64,000 nt of DNA from Metellina segmentata (lineage: Eukaryota > Arthropoda > Arachnida > Araneae > Tetragnathidae), in contig OX375875.1 in the NCBI GenBank assembly GCA_947359465.1, positions 18,102,458-18,166,457 of the forward strand, written 5' to 3'. Made by a program: the position numbers and the translations under genes. Below are positions 50,837 through 63,877 of the stretch, one piece after another. Each line of letters begins with the position of its first letter. Within the stretch, counting starts at the first letter, position 1. The notes below the pieces were generated by a model that saw only the letters and a program-made list of their open reading frames with translations, was not told the origin of the DNA and ran no database searches.

Positions 50837-53800
50837 TACCCACATCTCACTCAAGTACATTTTCATTCTTTTAGAAATTGCAACGCTTGAGAACTTGGAA
50901 TGGGAGCCTTGAAATGACAATGCTCCCGCCCTTGTCGCTCGGCCCCATGTAAATTCTATGGGAATACTTCACACAAAACACTCTCCCTACATCTCACTCA
51001 AGTACATTTTCATTGTTTTAGAAATTGCAACGCTTGAGAACTTGGAATGGGAGCCTTGAAATAACAATGCTCCCGCCCTTGTCGCTCGGCACCATGTAAA
51101 TTCTATGGGAATACTTCACACAAAACACTCTCCCCACATCTCACTCAAGTACATTTTCATTCTTTTAGAAATTGCAACGCTTGAGAACTTGGAATGGGAG
51201 CCTTGAAATGACAATGCTCCCGCCCTTGTCCCTCGGCACCATGTAAATTCTATGGGAATACTTCACACAAAACACTCTCCCCACATCTCACTCAAGTACA
51301 TTTTCATTCTTTTAGAAATTGCAACGCTTGAGAACTTGGAATGGGAGCCTTGAAATGACAATGCTCCCGCCCTTGTCGCTCGGCACCATGTACATTCTAT
51401 GGGAATACTTCACACAAAACACTCTCCCCACATCTCACTCAAGTACATTTTCATTCTTTTAGAAATTGCAACGCTTGAGAACTTGGAATGGGAGCCTTGA
51501 AATGACAATGCTCCCGCCCTTGTCGCTCGGCACCATGTAAATTATATGGGAATACTTCACACAAAACACTCTCCCCACATCTCACTCAAGTACATTTTCA
51601 TTCTTTTAGAAATTGCAACGCTTGAGAACTTGGAATGGGAGCCTTGAAATGACAATGCTCCCGCCCTTGTCGCTCGGCACCATGTGAATTCTATGGGAAT
51701 ACTTCACACAAAACACTCTCCCCACATCTCACTCAAGTACATTTTCATTCTTTTAGAAATTGCAACGCTTGAGAACTTGAAATGGGAGCCTTGAAATGAC
51801 AATGCTCCCGTCCTTGTCGCTCGGCACCATGTAAATTCTATTGGAATACTTCACACAAAACACTCTCCCCACATCTCACTCAAGTACATTTTCATTCTTT
51901 TAGAAATTGCAACGCTTGAGAACTTGGAATGGGAGCCTTGAAATGACAATGCTCCCGCCCTTGTCGCTCGGCACCATGTAAATTCTATGGGAATACTTCA
52001 CACAAAACACTCTCCCCACATCTCACTCAAGTACATTTTCATTCTTTTAGAAATTGCAACGCTTGAGAACTTGGAATGGGAGCCTTGAAATGACAATGCT
52101 CCCGCCCTTGTCGCTCGGCACCATGTAAATTCTATGGGAATACTTCACACAAAACACTCTCCAAACATCTCACTCAAGTACATTTTCATTCTTTTAGAAA
52201 TTGCAACGCTTGAGAACTTGGAATGGGAGCCTTGAAATGACAATGCTCCCGCCCTTGTCGCTCGGCACCATGTAAATTCTATGGGAATACTTCACACAAA
52301 ACACTCTCCCCACATCTCACTCAAGTACATTTTAATTCTTTTAGAAATTGCAACGCTTGAGAACTTGGAATGGGAGCCTTGAAATGACAATGCTCCCGCC
52401 CTTGTCGCTCGGCCCCATGTAAATTCTATGGGAATACTTCACACAAAACACTCTCCCCACATCTCACTCAAGTACATTTTCATTCTTTTAGAAATTGCAA
52501 CGCTTGAGAACTTGGAATGGGAGCCTTGAAATGACAATGCTCCCGTCCTTGTCGCTCGGCACCATTTAAATTCTATGGGAATACTTCACACAAAACACTC
52601 TCCAAACATCTCACTCAAGTACATTTTCATTCTTTTAGAAATTGCAACGCTTGAGAACTTGGAATGGGAGCCTTGAAATGACAATGCTCCCGCCCTTGTC
52701 GCTCGGCACCATGTAAATTCTATGGGAATACTTCACACAAAACACTCTCCCCACATCTCACTCAAGTACATTTTCATTCTTTTAGAAATTGCAACGCTTG
52801 AGAACTTGGAATGGGAGCCTTGAAATGGCAATGCTCCCGCCCTTGTCGCTCGGCACTATATAAATTCTATTGGAATACTTCACACAAAACACTCTCCCCA
52901 CATCTCACTCAAGTACATTTTCATTCTTTTAGAAATTGCAACGCTTGAGAACTTGGAATGGGAGCCTTGAAATGACAATGCTCCCGCCCTTGTCGCTCGG
53001 CACCATGTGAATTCTATAGGAATACTTCACACAAAACACTCTCCCCACATCTCACTCAAGTACATTTTCATTCTTTTAGAAATTGCAACGCTTGAGAACT
53101 TGGAATGGGAGCCTTGAAATGACAATGCTCCCGCCCTTGTCGCTCGGCACTATATAAATTCTATTGGAATACTTCACACAAAACACTCTCCCCACATCTC
53201 ACTCAAGTACATTTTCATTCTTTTAGAAATTGAAACGCTTGAGAACTTGGAATGGGAGCCTTGAAATGACAATGCTCCCGCCCTTGTCGCTCGGCACCAT
53301 GTAAATTCTATGGGAATACTTCACACAAAACACTCTCCCCACATCTCACTCAAGTACATTTTCATTCTTTTAGAAATTGAAACGCTTGAGAACTTGGAAT
53401 GGGAGCCTTGAAATGACAATGCTCCCGCCCTTGTCGCTCGGCACCATGTAAATTCTATGGGAATACTTCACACAAAACACTCTACCCACATCTCACTCAA
53501 GTACATTTTCATTCTTTTAGAAATTGCAACGCTTGAGAACTTGGAATGGGAGCCTTGAAATGACAATGCGCCCGCCCTTGTCGCTCGGCACCATGTAAAT
53601 TCTATGGGAATACTTCACACAAAACACTCTCCAAACATCTCACTCAAGTACATTTTCATTCTTTTAGAAATTGCAACGCTTGAGAACTTGGAATGGGAGC
53701 CTTGAAATGACAATGCTCCCGCCCTTGTCGCTCGGCACCATGTAAATTCTATGGGAATACTTCACACAAAACGCTCTCCCCAAATCTCACTCAAGTACAT

Positions 53801-56800
53801 TTTCATTCTTTTAGAAATTGCAACGCTTGAGAACTTGGAATGGGAGCCTTGAAATGACAATGCTCCCGCCCTTGTCCCTCGGCACCATGTAAATTCTATG
53901 GGAATACTTCACACAAAACACTCTCCCCACATCTCACTCAAGTACATTTTCATTCTTTTAGAAATTGCAACGCTTGAGAACTTGGAATGGGAGCCTTGAA
54001 ATGACAATGCTCCCGCCCTTGTCGCTCGGCACCATGTAAATTCTATGGGAATACTTCACACAAAACACTCTCCCCACATCTCACTCAAGTACATTTTCAT
54101 TCTTTTAGAAATTGCAACGCTTGAGAACTTGGAATGGGAGCCTTGAAATGACAATGCTCCCGCCCTTGTCGCTCGGCACCATGTAAATTCTATGGGAATA
54201 CTTCACACAAAACACTCTCCAAACATCTCACTCAAGTACATTTTCATTCTTTTAGAAATTGCAACGCTTGAAAACTTGGAATGGGAGCCTTGAAATGACA
54301 ATGCTCCCGCCCTTGTCGCTCGGCACCATGTAAATTCTATGGGAATACTTCACACAAAACACTCTCCCCACATCTCACTCAAGTACATTTTCATTCTTTT
54401 AGAAACTGCAACGCTTGAGAACTTGGAATGGGAGCCTTGAAATGACAATGATCCCGCCCTTGTCCCTCGGCACCATGTAAATTCTATGGGAATACTTCAC
54501 ACAAAACACTCTCCCCACATCTCACTCAAGTACATTTTCATTCTTTTAGAAATTGCAACGCTTGAGAACTTGGAATGGGAGCCTTGAAATGACAATGCTC
54601 CCGCCCTTGTCGCTCGGCACCATGTAAATTCTATGGGAATACTTCACACAAAACACTCTCCCCACATCTCACTCAAGTACATTTTCATTCTTTTAGAAAT
54701 TGCAACGCTTGAGAACTTGGAATGGGAGCCTTGAAATGACAATGCTCCCGCCCTTGTCGCTCGGCACCATGTAAATTCTATGGGAATACTTCACACAAAA
54801 CACTCTCCCCACATCTCACTCAAGTACATTTTCATTCTTTTAGAAATTGCAACGCTTGAGAACTTGGAATGGGAGCCTTGAAATGACAATGCTCCCGCCC
54901 TTGTCCCTCGGCACCATGTAAATTCTATGGGAATACTTCACACAAAACACTCTCCCCACATCTCACTCAAGTACATTTTCATTCTTTTAGAAATTGCAAC
55001 GCTTGAGAACTTGGAACGGGAGCCTTGAAATGACAATGCTCCCGCCCTTTTCGCTCGGCACCATGTAAATTCTATGGGAATACTTCACACAAAACACTCT
55101 CCAAACATCTCACTCAAGTACATTTTCATTCTTTTAGAAATTGCAACGCTTGAGAACTTGGAATGGGAGCCTTGAAATGACAATGCTCCCGTCCTTGTCG
55201 CTCGGCACCATATAAATTCTATTGGAATACTTCACACAAAACACTCTCCCCACATCTCACTCAAGTACATTTTCATTCTTTTAGAAATTGCAACGCTTGA
55301 GAACTTGGAATGGGAGCCTTGAAATGACAATGCTCCCGCCCTTGTCGCTCGGCACCATGTAAATTCTATGGGAATACTTCACACAAAACACTCTCCCCAC
55401 ATCTCACTCAAGTACATTTTCATTCTTTTAGAAATTGCAACGCTTGAGAACTTGGAATGGGAGCCTTGAAATGACAATGCTCCCGCCCTTGTCGCTCGGC
55501 ACCGTGTACATTCTATGGGAATACTTCACACAAAACACTCTCCCCACATCTCACTCAAGTACATTTTCATTCTTTTAGAAATTGCAACGCTTGAGAACTT
55601 GGAATGGGAGCCTTGAAATGACAATGCTCCCGCCCTTGTCGCTCGGCACCATGTAAATTCTATGGGAATACTTCACACAAAACACTCTCCCCACATCTCA
55701 CTCAAGTACATTTTCATTCTTTTAGAAATTGCAACGCTTGAGAACTTGGAATGGGAGCCTTGAAATGACAATGCTCCCGCCCTTGTCCCTCGGCACCATG
55801 TAAATTCTATGGGAATACTTCACACAAAACACTCTCCCCACATCTCACTCAAGTACATTTTCATTCTTTTAGAAATTGCAACGCTTGAGAACTTGGAATG
55901 GGAGCCTTGAAATGACAATGCTCCCGCCCTTGTCGCTCGGCACCATGTAAATTCTATGGGAATACTTCACACAAAACACTCTCCAAACATCTCACTCAAG
56001 TACATTTTCATTCTTTTAGAAATTGCAACGCTTGAGAACTTGGAATGGGAGCCTTGAAATGACAATGCTCCCGTCCTTGTCGCTCGGCACCATATAAATT
56101 CTATTGGAATACTTCACACAAAACACTCTCCCCACATCTCACTCAAGTACATTTTCATTCTTTTAGAAATTGCAACGCTTGAGAACTTGGAATGGGAGCC
56201 TTGAAATGACAATGCTCCCGCCCTTGTCGCTCGGCACCATGTAAATTCTATGGGAATACTTCACACAAAACACTCTCCCCACATCTCACTCAAGTACATT
56301 TTCATTCTTTTAGAAATTGCAACGCTTGAGAACTTGGAATGGGAGCCTTGAAATGACAATGCTCCCGCCCTTGTCGCTCGGCACCGTGTACATTCTATGG
56401 GAATACTTCACACAAAACACTCTCCCCACATCTCACTCAAGTACATTTTCATTCTTTTAGAAATTGCAACGCTTGAGAACTTGGAATGGGAGCCTTGAAA
56501 TGACAATGCTCCCGCCCTTGTCGCTCGGCACCATATAAATTCTATTGGAATACTTCACACAAAACACTCTCCCCACATCTCACTCAAGTACATTTTCATT
56601 CTTTTAGAAATTGCAACGCTTGAGAACTTGGAATGGGAGCCTTGAAATGACAATGCTCCCGCCCTTGTCGCTCGGCACCATGTAAATTCTATGGGAATAC
56701 TTCACACAAAACACTCTCCCCACATCTCACTCAAGTACATTTTCATTCTTTTAGAAATTGCAACGCTTGAGAACTTGGAATGGGAGCCTTGAAATGACAA

Positions 56801-57856
56801 TGCGCCCGCCCTTGTCGCTCGGCACCATGTAAATTCTATGGGAATACTTCACACAAAACACTCTCCCCATATCTCACTCAAGTACATTTTCATTCTTTTA
56901 GAAATTGCAACGCTTGAGAACTTGGAATGGGAGCCTTGAAATGACAGTGCTCCCGCCCTTGTCGCTCGGCACCATGTAAATTCTATGGGAATACTTCACA
57001 CAAAACACTCTCCCCACATCTCACTCAAGTACATTTTCATTCTTTTAGAAATTACAACGCTTGAGAACTTGGAATGGGAGCCTTGAAATGACAATGCTCC
57101 CGCCCTTGTCGCTCGGCACCATGTAAATTCTATGGGAATACTTCACACAAAACACTCTCCCCACATCTCACTCAAGTACATTTTCATTCTTTTAGAAATT
57201 GCAACGCTTGAGAACTTGGAATGGGAGCCTTGAAATGACAATGCTCCCGCCCTTGTCCCTCGGCACCATGTAAATTCTATGGGAATACTTCACACAAAAC
57301 ACTCTCCCCACATCTCACTCAAGTACATTTTCATTCTTTTAGAAATTGCAACGCTTGAGAACTTGGAATGGGAGCCTTGAAATGACAATGCTCCCGCCCT
57401 TGTCGCTCGGCACCATGTAAATTCTATGGGAATACTTCACACAAAACACTCTCCAAACATCTCACTCAAGTACATTTTCATTCTTTTAGAAATTGCAACG
57501 CTTGAGAACTTGGAATGGGAGCCTTGAAATGACAATGCTCCCGTCCTTGTCGCTCGGCACCATATAAATTCTATTGGAATACTTCACACAAAACACTCTC
57601 CCCACATCTCACTCAAGTACATTTTCATTCTTTTAGAAATTGCAACGCTTGAGAACTTGGAATGGGAGCCTTGAAATGACAATGCTCCCGCCCTTGTCGC
57701 TCGGCACCATGTAAATTCTATGGGAATACTTCACACAAAACACTCTCCCCACATCTCACTCAAGTACATTTTCATTCTTTTAGAAATTGCAACGCTTGAG
57801 AACTTGGAATGGGAGCCTTGAAATGACAATGCTCCCGCCCTTGTCGCTCGGCACCG

Positions 57857-60796
57857 TGTACATTCTATGGGAATACTTCACACAAAACACTCTCCCCACA
57901 TCTCACTCAAGTACATTTTCATTCTTTTAGAAATTGCAACGCTTGAGAACTTGGAATGGGAGCCTTGAAATGACAATGCTCCCGCCCTTGTCGCTCGGCA
58001 CCATATAAATTCTATTGGAATACTTCACACAAAACACTCTCCCCACATCTCACTCAAGTACATTTTCATTCTTTTAGAAATTGCAACGCTTGAGAACTTG
58101 GAATGGGAGCCTTGAAATGACAATGCTCCCGCCCTTGTCGCTCGGCACCATGTAAATTCTATGGGAATACTTCACACAAAACACTCTCCCCACATCTCAC
58201 TCAAGTACATTTTCATTCTTTTAGAAATTGCAACGCTTGAGAACTTGGAATGGGAGCCTTGAAATGACAATGCTCCCGCCCTTGTCGCTCGGCACCATAT
58301 AAATTCTATTGGAATACTTCACACAAAACACTCTCCCCACATCTCACTCAAGTACATTTTCATTCTTTTAGAAATTGCAACGCTTGAGAACTTGGAATGG
58401 GAGCCTTGAAATGACAATGCTCCCGCCCTTGTCGCTCGGCACCATGTAAATTCTATGGGAATACTTCACACAAAACACTCTCCCCACATCTCACTCAAGT
58501 ACATTTTCATTCTTTTAGAAATTGCAACGCTTGAGAACTTGGAATGGGAGCCTTGAAATGACAATGCGCCCGCCCTTGTCGCTCGGCACCATGTAAATTC
58601 TATGGGAATACTTCACACAAAACACTCTCCCCATATCTCACTCAAGTACATTTTCATTCTTTTAGAAATTGCAACGCTTGAGAACTTGGAATGGGAGCCT
58701 TGAAATGACAGTGCTCCCGCCCTTGTCGCTCGGCACCATGTAAATTCTATGGGAATACTTCACACAAAACACTCTCCCCACATCTCACTCAAGTACATTT
58801 TCATTCTTTTAGAAATTGCAACGCTTGAGAACTTGGAATGGGAGCCTTGAAATGACAATGCTCCCGCCCTTGTCGCTCGGCACCGTGTACATTCTATGGG
58901 AATACTTCACACAAAACACTCTCCCCACATCTCACTCAAGTACATTTTCATTCTTTTAGAAATTGCAACGCTTGAGAACTTGGAATGGGAGCCTTGAAAT
59001 GACAATGCTCCCGCCCTTGTCGCTCGGCACCATATAAATTCTATTGGAATACTTCACACAAAACACTCTCCCCACATCTCACTCAAGTACATTTTCATTC
59101 TTTTAGAAATTGCAACGCTTGAGAACTTGGAATGGGAGCCTTGAAATGACAATGCTCCCGCCCTTGTCGCTCGGCACCATGTAAATTCTATGGGAATACT
59201 TCACACAAAACACTCTCCCCACATCTCACTCAAGTACATTTTCATTCTTTTAGAAATTGCAACGCTTGAGAACTTGGAATGGGAGCCTTGAAATGACAAT
59301 GCGCCCGCCCTTGTCGCTCGGCACCATGTAAATTCTATGGGAATACTTCACACAAAACACTCTCCCCATATCTCACTCAAGTACATTTTCATTCTTTTAG
59401 AAATTGCAACGCTTGAGAACTTGGAATGGGAGCCTTGAAATGACAGTGCTCCCGCCCTTGTCGCTCGGCACCATGTAAATTCTATGGGAATACTTCACAC
59501 AAAACACTCTCCCCACATCTCACTCAAGTACATTTTCATTCTTTTAGAAATTACAACGCTTGAGAACTTGGAATGGGAGCCTTGAAATGACAATGCTCCC
59601 GCCCTTGTCGCTCGGCACCATGTAAATTCTATGGAAATACTTCACACAAAACACTCTCCCCACATCTCACTCAAGTACATTTTCATTCTTTTAGAAATTG
59701 CAACGCTTGAGAACTTGGAATGGGAGCCTTGAAATGACAATGATCCCGCCCTTGTCGCTCGGCACCATGTACATTCTATGGGAATACTTCATACAAAACA
59801 CTCTCCCCACATCTCACTCAAGTACATTTTCATTCTTTTAGAAATTGCAACGCTTGAGAACTTGGAATGGGAGCCTTGAAATGACAATGCTCCCGCCCTT
59901 GTCGCTCGGCACCATGTAAATTCTATGGGAATACTTCAAACAAAACACTCTCCCCACATCTCACTCAAGTACATTTTCATTCTTTTAGAAATTGCAACGC
60001 TTGAGAACTTGGAATGGGAGCCTTGAAATGACAATGCTCCCGCCCTTGTCGCTCGGCACCATGTAAATTCTATGGGAATACTTCACACAAAACACTCTCC
60101 CCACATCTCACTCAAGTACATTTTCATTCTTTTAGATATTGCAACGCTTAAGAACTTGGAATGGGAGCCTTGAAATGACAATGCTCCCGCCCTTGTCGCT
60201 CGGCACCATGTAAATTCTATGGGAATACTTCACACAAAACACTCTCCCCACATCTCACTCAAGTACATTTTCATTCTTTTAGAAATTGCAACGCTTGAGA
60301 ACTTGGAATGGGAGCCTTGAAATGAAAATGCTCCCGCCCTTGTCGCACGGCACCATGTACATTCTATGGGAATACTTCACACAAAACACTCTCCCCACAT
60401 CTCACTCAAGTACATTTTCATTCTTTTAGAAATTGCAACGCTTGAGAACTTGGAATGGGAGCCTTGAAATGACAATGCTCCCGCCCTTGTCGCTCGGCAC
60501 CATGTAAATTCTATGGGATTACTTCACACAAAACACTCTCCCCACATCTTACTCAAGTACATTTTCATTCTTTTAGAAATTGCAACGCTTGAGAACTTGG
60601 AATGGGAGCCTTGAAATGACAATGCTCCCGCCCTTGTCGCTCGGCACCATGTAAATTCTATGGGAATACTTCACACAAAACACTCTCCCCACATCTCACT
60701 CAAGTACATTTTCATTCTTTTAGAAATTACAACGCTTGAGAACTTGGAATGGGAGCCTTGAAATGACAATGCTCCCGCCCTTGTCGCACGGCACCA
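57857..60796 (+). repeat. 20-mer higher-order unit, copy 1 (2,940 bp)
   Basis: The sequence from 57857 repeats base for base at 2,940 bp (20 x 147): CATATAAATT 58002/60942, GCGCCC 58567/61507, GACAGTGC 58707/61647, TTCATACAAAAC 59788/62728, TTCAAACAAAAC 59937/62877, TTAGATATTGC with CTTAAGAAC 60133/63073, AATGAAAATG 60322/63262, GTCGCACGG 60343/63283, CTATGGGATTAC 60511/63451, ATCTTACTC 60546/63486. The left edge is the GTG/ATG difference at 57856/60796. A 5-mer duplication (735 bp) is nested inside it (GCGCCC 58567/59302). Confidence 0.95.
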
Positions 60797-63700
60797 TGTA
60801 CATTCTATGGGAATACTTCACACAAAACACTCTCCCCACATCTCACTCAAGTACATTTTCATTCTTTTAGAAATTGCAACGCTTGAGAACTTGGAATGGG
60901 AGCCTTGAAATGACAATGCTCCCGCCCTTGTCGCTCGGCACCATATAAATTCTATTGGAATACTTCACACAAAACACTCTCCCCACATCTCACTCAAGTA
61001 CATTTTCATTCTTTTAGAAATTGCAACGCTTGAGAACTTGGAATGGGAGCCTTGAAATGACAATGCTCCCGCCCTTGTCGCTCGGCACCATGTAAATTCT
61101 ATGGGAATACTTCACACAAAACACTCTCCCCACATCTCACTCAAGTACATTTTCATTCTTTTAGAAATTGCAACGCTTGAGAACTTGGAATGGGAGCCTT
61201 GAAATGACAATGCTCCCGCCCTTGTCGCTCGGCACCATATAAATTCTATTGGAATACTTCACACAAAACACTCTCCCCACATCTCACTCAAGTACATTTT
61301 CATTCTTTTAGAAATTGCAACGCTTGAGAACTTGGAATGGGAGCCTTGAAATGACAATGCTCCCGCCCTTGTCGCTCGGCACCATGTAAATTCTATGGGA
61401 ATACTTCACACAAAACACTCTCCCCACATCTCACTCAAGTACATTTTCATTCTTTTAGAAATTGCAACGCTTGAGAACTTGGAATGGGAGCCTTGAAATG
61501 ACAATGCGCCCGCCCTTGTCGCTCGGCACCATGTAAATTCTATGGGAATACTTCACACAAAACACTCTCCCCATATCTCACTCAAGTACATTTTCATTCT
61601 TTTAGAAATTGCAACGCTTGAGAACTTGGAATGGGAGCCTTGAAATGACAGTGCTCCCGCCCTTGTCGCTCGGCACCATGTAAATTCTATGGGAATACTT
61701 CACACAAAACACTCTCCCCACATCTCACTCAAGTACATTTTCATTCTTTTAGAAATTGCAACGCTTGAGAACTTGGAATGGGAGCCTTGAAATGACAATG
61801 CTCCCGCCCTTGTCGCTCGGCACCGTGTACATTCTATGGGAATACTTCACACAAAACACTCTCCCCACATCTCACTCAAGTACATTTTCATTCTTTTAGA
61901 AATTGCAACGCTTGAGAACTTGGAATGGGAGCCTTGAAATGACAATGCTCCCGCCCTTGTCGCTCGGCACCATATAAATTCTATTGGAATACTTCACACA
62001 AAACACTCTCCCCACATCTCACTCAAGTACATTTTCATTCTTTTAGAAATTGCAACGCTTGAGAACTTGGAATGGGAGCCTTGAAATGACAATGCTCCCG
62101 CCCTTGTCGCTCGGCACCATGTAAATTCTATGGGAATACTTCACACAAAACACTCTCCCCACATCTCACTCAAGTACATTTTCATTCTTTTAGAAATTGC
62201 AACGCTTGAGAACTTGGAATGGGAGCCTTGAAATGACAATGCGCCCGCCCTTGTCGCTCGGCACCATGTAAATTCTATGGGAATACTTCACACAAAACAC
62301 TCTCCCCATATCTCACTCAAGTACATTTTCATTCTTTTAGAAATTGCAACGCTTGAGAACTTGGAATGGGAGCCTTGAAATGACAGTGCTCCCGCCCTTG
62401 TCGCTCGGCACCATGTAAATTCTATGGGAATACTTCACACAAAACACTCTCCCCACATCTCACTCAAGTACATTTTCATTCTTTTAGAAATTACAACGCT
62501 TGAGAACTTGGAATGGGAGCCTTGAAATGACAATGCTCCCGCCCTTGTCGCTCGGCACCATGTAAATTCTATGGAAATACTTCACACAAAACACTCTCCC
62601 CACATCTCACTCAAGTACATTTTCATTCTTTTAGAAATTGCAACGCTTGAGAACTTGGAATGGGAGCCTTGAAATGACAATGATCCCGCCCTTGTCGCTC
62701 GGCACCATGTACATTCTATGGGAATACTTCATACAAAACACTCTCCCCACATCTCACTCAAGTACATTTTCATTCTTTTAGAAATTGCAACGCTTGAGAA
62801 CTTGGAATGGGAGCCTTGAAATGACAATGCTCCCGCCCTTGTCGCTCGGCACCATGTAAATTCTATGGGAATACTTCAAACAAAACACTCTCCCCACATC
62901 TCACTCAAGTACATTTTCATTCTTTTAGAAATTGCAACGCTTGAGAACTTGGAATGGGAGCCTTGAAATGACAATGCTCCCGCCCTTGTCGCTCGGCACC
63001 ATGTAAATTCTATGGGAATACTTCACACAAAACACTCTCCCCACATCTCACTCAAGTACATTTTCATTCTTTTAGATATTGCAACGCTTAAGAACTTGGA
63101 ATGGGAGCCTTGAAATGACAATGCTCCCGCCCTTGTCGCTCGGCACCATGTAAATTCTATGGGAATACTTCACACAAAACACTCTCCCCACATCTCACTC
63201 AAGTACATTTTCATTCTTTTAGAAATTGCAACGCTTGAGAACTTGGAATGGGAGCCTTGAAATGAAAATGCTCCCGCCCTTGTCGCACGGCACCATGTAC
63301 ATTCTATGGGAATACTTCACACAAAACACTCTCCCCACATCTCACTCAAGTACATTTTCATTCTTTTAGAAATTGCAACGCTTGAGAACTTGGAATGGGA
63401 GCCTTGAAATGACAATGCTCCCGCCCTTGTCACTCGGCACCATGTAAATTCTATGGGATTACTTCACACAAAACACTCTCCCCACATCTTACTCAAGTAC
63501 ATTTTCATTCTTTTAGAAATTGCAACGCTTGAGAACTTGGAATGGGAGCCTTGAAATGACAATGCTCCCGCCCTTGTCGCTCGGCACCATGTAAATTCTA
63601 TGGGAATACTTCACACAAAACACTCTCCCCACATCTCACTCAAGTACATTTTCATTCTTTTAGAAATTACAACGCTTGAGAACTTGGAATGGGAGCCTTG

Positions 63701-63877
63701 AAATGACAATGCTCCCGCCCTTGTCGCACGGCACCATGTACATTCTATGGGAATACTTCACACAAAACACTCTCCCCACATCTCACTCAAGTACATTTTC
63801 ATTCTTTTAGAAATTGCAACGCTTGAGAACTTGGAATGGGAGCCTTGAAATGACAATGCTCCCGCCCTTGTCGCTCG
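60797..63877 (+). repeat. 20-mer higher-order unit, copy 2 plus start of a third
   Basis: Second copy of the 2,940-bp unit (60797-63736), with the match running another 141 bases to 63877, where TCGCTCGACACC departs from TCGCTCGGCACC. Line-by-line comparison shows one difference in the whole pair: TTGTCACTCGG at 63432 against TTGTCGCTCGG at 60492. This is the youngest duplication visible in the window, or a duplication kept uniform by conversion. Confidence 0.95.

Larger units (their letters stand above)
43430..51060 (+). repeat. Zone V: CCCT/GAAACTGC monomers, 10-mer nested in 26-mer
   Basis: New marks dominate: TTGTCCCTCGG (44025, 44465, 45495, 45935, 47115 and later), GAAACTGCAAC (43965, 44700, 45435, 46170 and later), and CCCGTCCTTG with CATATAAATTCTATT (44901, 46371, 48723, 50193). 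The 145-bp, E, F and full B forms are absent, and a C-type CTCTACCC occurs once near 50836. Two nested periods of 1,470 and 3,822 bp organise the zone. A B-like AAATAACAATG on a CATTGTTTTAG monomer closes it at 51060. Confidence 0.75.
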
